In this document: positions 1-10,300 of the stretch, piece by piece
Layout: each line of letters begins with the position of its first letter
How positions within the stretch are numbered: position 1 is the first letter of the stretch
Assembly: GCF_964355755.1 (NCBI RefSeq)
Contig: NC_092678.1
Span: forward strand, 12,620,922 to 12,684,921
From: Antedon mediterranea
Lineage: Eukaryota > Echinodermata > Crinoidea > Comatulida > Antedonidae
Direction of reading: 5' to 3'
Length of the DNA: 64,000 bases
Program-made: the position numbers and the translations under genes
Notes under the pieces: generated by a model
What the model saw: the letters and a program-made list of their open reading frames with translations, nothing else
Database searches by the model: none
What the model was told of the DNA's origin: nothing

Positions 1-989
1 AAATCAGGTTGCATTACGTCGTTATGTTGCGTCTCTCTATTAAGATTGATGTGTACGTGTGTCTTTGCATACTAATAATTGGAATTTACCACGTATAGAA
101 AATAGAAACCTTGTTGTTTCTATGATGTACATTAACAGAAGGTATACTTTTGTTAAATTTCATCAAAGAATGTAATTTATGATAAAAATTAGAATGTTGT
201 AAATGTAAGTTGTAGACAAATAAGTTTCTCAGTGATTGGCGGTACAAATTTGCCACACAAAGAAATACATAGCGAAATAATGTTCATTATTATATTTATT
301 TTTAAAGTTCATAGCATTCTTTACAGTAATGAGATTTTAAACGTGATACTTGCGAAATGTAATTTCTGTATAATAATCGTTATATCCCACTACATAAATC
401 CGAATACAAATACATTATTTAAATAATACTGTATATCTAAAATCCAAAGTTAAATTTCAAACAAAGAGACCAAAAATAATTCCAAAAAAACATTTTAAAG
501 TCACATATTGTTCACTTTGACCAACAGTTGGATCGAAAAAAAAAATATTACTTGAAAACTTAAATTTAACAGTTTATTTTGTCTCCTTTTGTAGTGAAAT
601 AATTTTGTTTGGGATTTTTTATTCTACGGAAGTGAATGTCTTCATTTTTTTATGATTTTGGGTGATAATGCATTTTTAAGCTTTGCGTACACGATGATTT
701 CTTAAGAGTATACACTCTTTCATTGTTACAGTACTTTATGATATTCAAAATGTACGCATTTACAGAGGAAAGGTTAGAATTGTCCCAAATTCTTTTTTAT
801 ATAGTTCACCAGTCGGCATTTCGATGTTACGAGCTCAAATAGGATACGTATAAAAAGCCATATGTGCCAAAATATTTATCTTTTTACTAATAATAAGTCA
901 AAACCCTTTCTAGAACCCAGACTAAGGAAAGATAACATACTGTAGTAAAACTAGTGCATTGAACTTATAAACAGTAGGCCTACAAGTAG
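1..989. other. AT-rich flank, no gene seen
   Basis: No open frame here shows recognisable protein similarity. Positions about 800-930 resemble segments near 25090-25225 and 43795-43865, sharing words such as CCATATGTG and GAACCCAGA. This marks an unclassified dispersed repeat. The rest looks like ordinary AT-rich intergenic sequence. Confidence 0.5.
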
Positions 990-1700
990 TTGCTGGTCTC
1001 CAGCAATTGGTACATGTTTGTGAAGAGTTTTCGCAAGAGAATGATGTTTTATTTAATGATAAGAAATCTTTTTGTATGTGCTTCTGTCCTCGTACTTGCA
1101 AACTTGAAGGTAATTCTATTACTAAACTTGTTGGTAAAAAACTTGCTTATGTTGAGAAAGGTACCTTGGTCATATTCTTATGTGTGATTGCAGTGATGAG
1201 GCTGACATTCAAAGTCAGTACAGATCTTTGTGTATTAGAAGCAACTCACTCAATCGCAAATTTATGAAATGCTATACCAATGTTAAATGTTGTCTCTTTA
1301 GATCTTACTGTATTAATATGTATTGTGCTGCCCTTTGGTGTACGGTAACTATCGTATGAAAAATATTAGATCTCTTAATGTATGTTACAATAATGCTCTG
1401 TGCCGTAGACTTAATGTCTCTAGAAGTAGTAGTGCCAGTGCAATGTTTATTGAACATGGTGACCCTTCCTTTAATGAGTACATGCGAAAATCTACCTATG
1501 GAAGTTTCATGCAACGTATTTTGAATAGTGGTAACATCCTTGTTGCTTGTGTTTGAAAAATATGCTCCATAACTTCAAAATGTATTGTAGATGGAGAAGC
1601 ATTCTATATACTTAAGTTTAGAGTTTACGATTTTTTTTCTGTTTATACGTTTATTAACATGGATGATATTTCCGAAATAAAAAGAAATTGAATTGAATAA
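990..1700 (+). pseudogene. LINE reverse transcriptase 3' fragment
   Basis: Reading across three plus-strand frames gives the C-terminal half of a non-LTR retrotransposon reverse transcriptase. Recognisable pieces are VHVCEEFSQENDVLFNDKKS, a KCYTNVKCCLFRSYC-like segment, NVCYNNALCRRLNV and SASAMFIEHGDPSF. The frame shifts near 1160 and 1345, so it is dead. The catalytic YADD region would lie upstream and is missing, a typical 5'-truncated insertion. AATAAAAAG and a short TTGAA-repeat tail near 1675-1697 look like the LINE 3' end. The family was recognised by recall; the clade is not assigned. Confidence 0.75.
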
Positions 1701-2199
1701 CTGCTGATGACTTTCACGTTTTTGTTGGTCAATGCTATTAAATTATATCATATTTAAATAATGTTAAACCATTAATGTTTATTAATGTAACAGTAAGAAT
1801 ATCATGAGTGCGTATTGCATTGGACTGTATTATGCACTTTCAGATGCAAACAATAAAAAGACGTTTATACGAATAAATACGGTATTTAAATGTACTGTGA
1901 AAAGGGTGATTAAGTAATGCATTCAACTGTTATGTCCATAACAATTTTATAGACACATCGTTTATTTATTTATTTTCAATCTTTCTACATAGCAAAAAAA
2001 CAAACATATAAGTATAACAGGGGAGTAGCGGAAAAGCAAAAAGTATAAACTGTCATCTTGTGATGTGCTTGACCAGCCCCTGTCAACTTGAACGATACAA
2101 TAAAACTGACATTTAACAAATTTAGAAAAATACATAGAAAATATGGTATAATAAAATGTTAACAAAAGTGTAATAAAAATGCAATTGCTATCTGAACAA
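1701..2199. other. AT-rich intergenic, nothing recognised
   Basis: No coding potential, repeat or RNA gene could be supported here. The open frames are short and of biased composition. Confidence 0.4.
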
Positions 2200-2376
2200 T
2201 CTGATTGTGTAAAAGTTAAAAATTCTGATTGTATAAAAGTTAAAAATTCTGATTGTATAAAAGTTAAAAATTATGATTGTATTAAAGTTAAAAATTCTGA
2301 TTGTATAAAAGTTAAAAATTCTGATTGTATAAAAGTTAAAAATGCTGATTGTATAAAAGTTAAAAAGTTAAAAATT
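2200..2376. repeat. 24-bp minisatellite, about 7 copies
   Basis: Tandem units of about 24 bp read TCTGATTGTATAAAAGTTAA plus four bases. Because 24 is divisible by three, one frame stays open and would give a repeating DCIKVKNS peptide. That open frame is a by-product of the period and not evidence of a gene. Confidence 0.9.
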
Positions 2377-2719
2377 CAAAGTAGGTACAAGCATGTTAAT
2401 AATAATATGAACAGTTAAAAATCTATAAAATGTTGCTCTAAACTGTGTTTAAACTTAAAAAACGACTCTTCATTTACATTAAATTTACATTTTAACATTA
2501 AAATTTGCCAAAAATACACAAATTAGAGACTGCTCATTGCTTTGCTCAACCCAAGCAAATAAGTAACAGTTATTTGGTGACAATTTCGTGCTGCAAATGA
2601 TACTGTTTTTATCTTTTTTTTTATTGTACTTTTTGTCGACATTTTGTTTGAATCACATAAACCTAAATAGTAAACAAATGAATAGTGATCTAGTTAATAC
2701 ATGTGACCTGAATATATAA

Positions 2720-3290
2720 ACAAGATATCGCTAGTCACTACGTGTCACCAAATATCGCTGCGGCTGCGGCTAGTCAATACATGTGAAAAATATCGCTATT
2801 CACTACATGTGACCAAATATCGCTAGTCACTACGTGTGACCAAATATCGCTAGTCACTACACGTGACTAAATATCGCTAGTCACTACGTGTGACCAAAAA
2901 TCGCTAGACACTACGTGTGACCAAATATCGCTAGTCACTATGTGTGACCAAATATTGCTAGTCACTACATGTGACCAAATATCACTAGTCACTACATGTG
3001 ACTAAATATCGCTAGTAACTACGTATGATCAAATATCGATAGTAACTACGTGTGGCCAAATATCGCTAGTCACTACGGGTGAGCAAATATCGCTAGTCGC
3101 TACGTTTGACCAAATATCGCTAGTCACTACACGTGACTAAAAATCGCTAGTCACTACCTGTGACAAAAAATCGCTAGACACTACGTGTGACCAAATATCG
3201 CTAGTCACTACATGTGACCAAATATCACTAGTCACTACCGGGGTCACTACATGTGACTAAATATCGCTAGTCACTAATTGATCTAGTTAT
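2720..3290. repeat. 27-bp satellite-like tandem array
   Basis: About 20 diverged copies of a 27-bp unit built around AAATATCGCTAGTCACTACG followed by TGTGACC. Copies differ by point changes (for example ACGTGACT or ATGTGACC) and one is truncated near 3240. The unit holds the near-palindrome AGTCACTACGTGTGACC. The array lies 3' of both the plexin gene and the seryl-tRNA synthetase exon pair. Confidence 0.92.
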
Positions 3291-3643
3291 TATATATGTG
3301 ACAAAATATCAACAATCTAGTTACGATTTGCGATTGAATATAAATGACCTAGTCATCATATGAAACCAATTACCAACAATCTAAACCAAGTACACAGCCT
3401 ACAACTGCTGCGATTTTCGGCCAACATTTTCTGTTCCACTTTTTGGTTGTGATCTAGTTTTTGACAGAAAGCAACATAATAACATTTAGGAAAGTGGGTT
3501 ATAAAAAAAGGAATGTTGCTGTATTCTTTTTTAATGTGATTGATTGACTTGAACATTTGTTATTTGTTGTACTTCACAATGGTCATGCGTTAGTGCAGTA
3601 TCTTAATGAAGTATTTGGCCAATAAACATCTTTTTTAATATTG
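3291..3643. other. AT-rich sequence, nothing recognised
   Basis: This would be the 3' flank of the seryl-tRNA synthetase-like terminal exon, which is on the minus strand. No clear polyadenylation hexamer was found close to its stop codon. Confidence 0.35.
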
Positions 3644-4071
3644 TTATTCTAGTTTTATGTCTTCAATCTTGGCAGAGACATCTTCTGTTTTTCCTTTTTT
3701 CTTTCCTCCTTTTTGTTTCTTCTGTTTCTTTCCTTGTTGTTCTTCAATTGGTGCTATTTTAGTGAATTTAATTAATTCTTTCAAGCCTGCAATGAACACA
3801 ACATATACATGAGCTACATATACAGTATTTATATACAAAAAACAAATTATCTTAGTTTCAACTCTTGAAGAATAAAAATCGGTACACTCTACAAAGTGCT
3901 GAAATCAAACTATAATGAAACCATACATGGCTACAACGACTCAACGTATGCAAACAAAATATCTTTAGAGGGTTTGTTTTTCTTTTACTTAAACAAAATT
4001 AATTTTTACCTCAGGCATAAATGGTCGTAGAACTTCAGGAACAACAATGCCCTCTTCAGTTTGATTATTTT
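3644..4071 (-). pseudogene. SARS1: Seryl-tRNA synthetase last two exons (fragment)
   Basis: Two minus-strand blocks encode the C-terminus of cytosolic seryl-tRNA synthetase, the enzyme that charges tRNA-Ser. The block at 4071-4010 reads NNQTEEGIVVPEVLRPFMPE. The block at 3786-3644 reads GLKELIKFTKIAPIEEQQ, then a lysine-rich GKKQKKQKGGKKKGK tail and a stop. Both match the animal enzyme's end, including its basic tail. Splice signals flank both (CTAG acceptor, GAG/GTAAAA donor, TTGCAG acceptor). Joined by GT...AG, however, the reading frame does not close: the 62-nt exon ends in phase 0 and the last exon needs one carried base. No upstream exons are present; the plexin gene occupies that side. 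A duplicated, decayed 3' fragment is most likely; an assembly artefact is possible. Confidence 0.75.
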
Positions 4072-4222
4072 CTAGTATACAGCAGATGATTTTGTAAAAT
4101 ATGAATAATATTAAAATACCTAAGCGCATACAATATTTAATGATACTTTAATGTTAATATATGTTTAACTGCACTGTACTTCTCATCCGATATTATAACA
4201 ATTTCATTAAATCTTTAAGTGT

Positions 4223-4228
4223 TTTATT
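4223..4228 (-). promoter_or_regulatory. Putative plexin polyadenylation signal
   Basis: An AATAAA hexamer on the minus strand lies about 255 nt after the plexin stop codon and before the seryl-tRNA synthetase-like exons. It is a plausible 3' end for the plexin transcript. No transcript data are available. Confidence 0.4.
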
Positions 4229-4483
4229 TACCTGGGTTTTTCAATTTGGGAAACAAACTGATTTTATGCAACTTTACTACAATTTAATAATTTAGTTGCT
4301 TGTATTGTATAGAATTTATGAGTATGAAATGTCTAAGAAATGCACATACAGAATAGTACATAAATGTAAAGTTGACTGTTTATATTTGACTGCAATGTTG
4401 TACAAATTATGAGCATGGCACAAAGTAAGGACGTAAAACATTGAGTACAGTCCTAAAGTGACTTGCGACATAATTACTGTTGC

Positions 4484-7309
4484 TTAATGAACATCTTCAT
4501 ATGGATTTTTAGAATTTTGACTGGTAGATGATTCTTCGTTAGGTTCTGCAAAGACGCTCCGCAACTGACGTAAATTGCGTTGTGTTTCATATCCCTCATC
4601 TTGCTGGAGAAGACTTGTAAGCTGTATTAAAACAAACACAACATTATGTGAGGTTCAGGACAAACTTTTTTATTGCACCGAATTATGAGGAATTCTGAAC
4701 GCAAAAGGCCTTCATTTACAGCTGGTAAATTATCATAGAACCTGATCAAAATTGTATAACAAAAGAGTGTCAGTATCAACTTTGGTGTGTGACCACGTTA
4801 TGATGAATATAAAGAAAGAACAGGCTTATGAAAGATATCATTCAGGGAAGTACTGTATACAAAGACCTGTTAAAATAATTAAGATGTTAGAATTTGGAAA
4901 AGTCACAGAACTGATAGGAAGAGAATATCAAAACACGGATTGGTTTTCAATGGATTGCAAAGAAAATAAAAAATACATAAAAAAAATATGTGGTTGTTAC
5001 ATTAGAATATTGAAACTTACCTTATCTGTGTGGTCTTTTAGATAGCTGAAAAGGTGCTCAAGTGTACTGGTTCGGCTAAAAATATCTCTGAAATTCTATT
5101 TAAAAAATATAAATTCATTAAATTAAACTCACAAAACTTTTATTTTAAATATTCTGGAAATGTTTGAACAACATATAAAAAAAACTATCATTCTTACTTT
5201 GCCAGAATTGTGTAGTTCTTGGACAAAGCTTGCACGCTGGAACTCGGCTGTCTGAACCTTCTTATAGAAATTGTCAACAAGACTTCTGTAGTGTGGCATT
5301 TCTTTTGTATACAGCAAACGGTTTACTTCAGATTCCTTTGAAATAAAATAAATACATCGAATAAAATCCTAATTTTGAAAATTTGGTTGCTCTTGATATA
5401 AAGTAATTAATTAAAAAACAATGAACATATAATATAGTTATTGAAATAAAGTAATGAGTATTAATTTATTTATAAAACACATTGCCTTGACATTTGTGGC
5501 GATAGTTTGAAGGTAAAATGAACAAAACAAATGTATACAATTAAAAACAAAACCATAATAAAACGATAAAAGCATTGCATTGACATTTATGGCAATAGTT
5601 TGAAGGTTAAAATTAACAAAAAAACAATTTATAAATTTAATAACAAAAAATAAACCATAAAATAAACCATAAAACATTGCCTTGACATTTTTGGCAAGAA
5701 AAAAAACCAATAATATATGAAATAAAACTATAAAATCATCTATAATTATGTTTGGCAATTGTTTGAAGGTAAAAAAAATGTATGATTTATTGTTTGTATC
5801 AGTAACCACTGCTGCTATTTACTACGGGTGCTTAAGTACAATATTTCCTGACCATAACTAGTGGCAGATGTATATAGATTTTAATCAGATCAATAAAGGA
5901 TATGTATCGTTGGCTCATTTTCAACACCATGTTGGACGATACTGGTCCCTGGCAGTGAACCTACTAGGCCTACAACACCATGTAGGACGATACTGGTCCC
6001 TGGCAGTGAACCTACTAGGCCTACAACACCATGTTGGACGATACTGATCCCTGGCAGTGAACCTACTAGGCCTACAACACCATGTTGGACGATACTGGTC
6101 CCTGGCAGTGAAACTACTAGGCCTACAACACCATGTTGGACAATACTGGTCCCTGGCAGTGAACCTACTAGGCCTACAACACAATGTTGGACGATACTGG
6201 TCCCTGGCAGTGAACCTACTAGGCCTACAACACCATGTTGGACGATACTGGTCCCTGGCAGTGAACCTACTAGGCCTACAACACCATGTTGGACGATACT
6301 GGTCCCTGGCAGTGAACCTACTTACTTTTGTGAGTTGTATTTTCTTTGGTGAGCAAGATTCTATAAATGTTCTTGATATAATGCTCAAAGTACCCATTAT
6401 GGGTCCTGTCTGCTTGATGTCAAATATATATTCAGGGTGTTTAATAACCTGTACCCAGAATTTAGAGGGTACGCTAAGAGGAAAAGAAAAAAAAAACATT
6501 CTATAAAGTGTTCTGTGTCAAAATAGAAACAATACCAATATAAAAAACAAAATACAAAACTCACTGAAATGATGGATTGGACAAAAAAAAATCAATTTGG
6601 AACACACCTGTTATTTTTCCAGGTGGTCAACGTGAGGTCATCAACACCTTGTTTCTTTGCTTCTTGATCAAATAGATCAAACAGATACTTAACAGATGGA
6701 GGAATTGGAGGTTGAGAGCTGGATGCCCAAAATATTGTATTAAACATCTCATCCACATATTCTTTAATAGCTTCCTATATAACAAAAATTAAAATCTTTC
6801 AATTAAAAAGTTTTGTGTTGCAGTCATCAGTGAATTAGGTTTTGACTGGTTACTTATAAGCTCTTCAAACTGAATAAATAAACAAATATATAAAATAAAT
6901 GATAAACTACCTTTGTTGCCATTGCTCTGAGAAACTTGATTTCTTTGATGTCTCTTTTGGCATTTCTATGCATATTGAAGAGACTTTTTCTTTTAGGATC
7001 ACTTCTGCCGACGTTATCTAGTGTCTAAAATAAAATAAAATTTATTGTAATTAACTTATCTTTACATACTACTGTTTTACTAGTTGATAAAAATAGTTAA
7101 AATAAAGTTTCATATTTCAATGAAGTGTACATGTTCCATGTATTTGAAATGAGATGACCACCATGTCAAGTTTAAAAAGGTCTAATGCAAAGATATCACC
7201 AAAGATAAAACATATATTGATACCAGATGATAATGCTTCATTCCAGATTCTTCTAAAGACTTCATTGAAATCGCACCATTATCTGGTTCCAATGCTGCAT
7301 TGTCAAACG
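4484..7309 (-). CDS. Plexin exons 30-36: GAP second half, C-terminus
   Basis: Exons 7309-7224, 7024-6911, 6774-6608, 6473-6326, 5335-5198, 5095-5021 and 4621-4484 encode residues about 1603-1890. Landmarks are [74 protein letters not shown] and [15 protein letters not shown]. The usual L-R-F-W motif reads S-K-F-W. Exon 35 must start at 5095 (AAATAG/AATTTC), because the nearer CAG acceptor gives a stop. The protein ends NPYEDVH, without the V-T-D-L-type PDZ ligand of vertebrate B plexins. Confidence 0.93.
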
Positions 7310-10300
7310 CTAGAAATAACAAAAAAAACCAGTGCGATAATATACAAATAATGAATGTTTATGAGTGTAATGGTACAAATAATGGCATGAGGTGAATGAT
7401 GAAAGGTTGTTATATATCAATGAGGCAACAGACGAGTTGATATATAACCTTTCATATAAAACATTCATTATTTCTTTTATATAACATCTAAATAGATTCC
7501 TGTCATTTGAATAAAATAAGGTAGGCCTAGCCTTATCAAGGCCTACATTTAATTCACATTGATTAAAACAGTAACATTTGGTTATTATATTATTATTTAT
7601 ATGGATTTTATAAATGCACCTACTGTTAGTGTTAATTATGTCAACAAACGACCAAAGATCCTAGGCCTAACAAGGCTAAAACGCTTAGGCATTGCCTAAT
7701 CTTAACAGGCCTGGGCCTAGTATGCTGAAGACCGCAATACGACAGGCAACTGGAACTCATCTAGGCTAATTATGATTCCACGTCTTTTAGAGATATTCCC
7801 ATTACTTCATCAAAATCCTAAAAACTTACAGACAAATACTGTACTAACCAAACTTAGAAGCTGCACCAGCTGCAGGTGTTGCTGTTGCTGGACTGACAAC
7901 ATCTAAATCAATGTCAGCATTTGCAACCGTCTGCTTCTTGACAAGAGCTACAGTGCATCCATTGTCTGCAACCTACAGTGTTGATAACCAACATGATTAA
8001 TATGCAAAGAAGCATAATATAATAAAGGTAGCAAGTCATAATAAAAATAATAATGCTAAATGAGTAAAAGAATAAATAAGGGCAGAGTGTGTTGGACATT
8101 GGATTACTGATTGTGAATAAGGGCACAGTGTTGGATATTGGATTACTGATTGTGAATAAGGGCACAGTGTGTTGGACATTGGATTACTGATTGGGAATAA
8201 GGGCACAGTGTGTTGGACATTGGATTACTGATTGTGAATAAGGGCACAGTGTGTTGGACATTGGATTACTGATTGTGAATAAGGGCACAGTGTGTTGGAC
8301 ATTGGATTACTGATTGTGAATAAGGGCACAGTGTGTTGGACATTGGATTACTGATTGTGAATAAGGGCACAGTGTGTTGGACATTGGATTACTGATTGTG
8401 AATAAGGGCACAGTGTGTTGGACATTGGATTACTGATTGTGAATAAGGGCACAGTGTGTTGGACATTGGATTACTGATTGTGAATAAGGGCACAGTGTGT
8501 TGGATATTGGATTACTGATTGTGAATAAGGGCACAGTGTGTTGGACATTGGATTACTGATTGTGAATAAGGGCACAGTGTGTTGGACATTGGATTACTGA
8601 TTGTGAATAAGGGCACAGTGTGTTGGACATTGGATTACTGATTGTGAATAAGGGCACAGTGTGTTGGACATTGGATTACTGATTGTGAATAAGGGCACAG
8701 TGTGTTGGACATTGGATTACTGATTGTGAATAAGGGCACAGTGTGTTGGACATTGGATTACTGATTGTGAATAAGGGCACAGTGTGTTGGACATTGGATT
8801 ACTGATTGTGAATAAGGGCACAGTGTGCTGGACATTGGATTACTGATTGTGAATAAGGGCACAGTGTGCTGGACATTGGATTACTGATTGTGAATAAGGG
8901 CACAGTGTGTTGGAAATTGGATTACTGATTGTGAATAAGGGCACAGTGTGCTGGACATTGGATTACTGATTGTAAATTTGAATCCAACTCTTGCCGCATT
9001 GCTTGTATCCTTTAGGCAGGACACAACTTGTCTCTCTCCATCCAGGTGTATAAAATGGGTGCCCGGTTAGATCAAGACAGAAAGCTAATTACTAGCCGCA
9101 TTATGGGAGAATGTTTCAATAAGTGTTTGAAAAAAAATGAACGGCGTAATAATGTTAAGCGCTTAGAAGAATATCATTATAATAGCAAATAAGAAGAATA
9201 CATCATTAATTTTCTAATACATTTTTTGGGGTTGTACTACTTTATTTTAGCTTCATAAACTTAAATAGTGATTTGGGATTAATGATTGGATCACTTTCGG
9301 TACTGATTTTATTTTATTAATTTTGGCAAACATTAACAGACATCCACAAATAGCTTGAGTGTGCCAAAGGAATGGCAAAAGAGGCAATCATCTTCTGTTG
9401 GCAATCTGCGACACCGATTAGGAACACAATTCTTAGATTCTATTATTATATACTTCTAGAAATGTTAATGCAATTCTACAATTTATTCATGTTGCAAAAT
9501 AGAATTACTTTTTCAAAAGTTCGTTAATTCTAAATTAAAAAAAATAAGCAGTAAGATTAATTATCATTCAGATATGATTGACTGTATGTGTAAATAATCT
9601 ACTAACAGCTTTAGGTATGAGGTCACCAATGGTATTGAGTTTTATCAGTTGACCATTTCGTTGTGATGTTGCATCGATGTCAGAAAGAATCAGGTGTCCA
9701 CCGCGCCCATGGCGCCAGCCTATAAAAAAAGTAGAGCATATCAAAGGGTAGGAAACATGAAAACTGAATTTACTGTACTTTTATCTATCCTCACACATAG
9801 ATGTTCCATAACATTTTTCTTTGTATGGTATCGAAATAAATCAAATATAATAATAATTAATCGAAACATATCCCAAAGGCCTCTATAATTCTTAAAAACA
9901 AAGTACTGTAGGAAAAGTTGGTAATATCTCAGGCCCGTATGCAGCATTTATAATGGGGGGGTGCGAGCGAAGCGAGCAACAATGGCTGGGGGCCAGGGGG
10001 CCGGCAAGGGCCCCCGGTCAGGGTCCAGGGGCCGAAGGCCCTGGAAAAATTTGCGTTATTTGACGTTCTAAAGACTGATGTAAGACTCTCTGTTGTGGCT
10101 TGGGCTAGTTGAACGATGGACACCAGAACTTAACGCTTTCATGATGAGGCCAACTCAGCAGGGGTGGCGCCAGGATCTTCCCGACGCGGGGGCTACATTC
10201 CCCGACGAGGGGGCTATGCGAGCGAAGCGCGCATCACTAGGCTGAGGGCCAGGGGCCGCCAAGAGCCCCCGGTGGGGTCCAGGGGGCGAAGCCCCCGGAA

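Noticed and set aside
2179-2418. 79-codon open frame with DCIKVKNS repeats
   Set aside because: Produced by a 24-bp tandem repeat; no start context, no flanking coding sequence.
3644-4071. Alternative last exons of plexin
   Set aside because: The peptide matches the seryl-tRNA synthetase C-terminus, and plexin has its own stop and a polyadenylation hexamer before these exons.
5921-6325. Minus-strand repeated peptide following exon 33 ([17 protein letters not shown])
   Set aside because: A canonical donor (GTAAGTAGG) ends exon 33 at 6326 and a matching exon 34 follows at 5335, so the repeat is intronic.
6057-6506. Long plus-strand open frame (149 codons) with [16 protein letters not shown] repeats
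   Set aside because: It is the 51-bp minisatellite, whose length is a multiple of three; the antisense strand holds plexin exon 33.
8079-8973. CRISPR-like regular array
   Set aside because: Direct head-to-tail 41-bp units with no variable spacers, in an animal intron.
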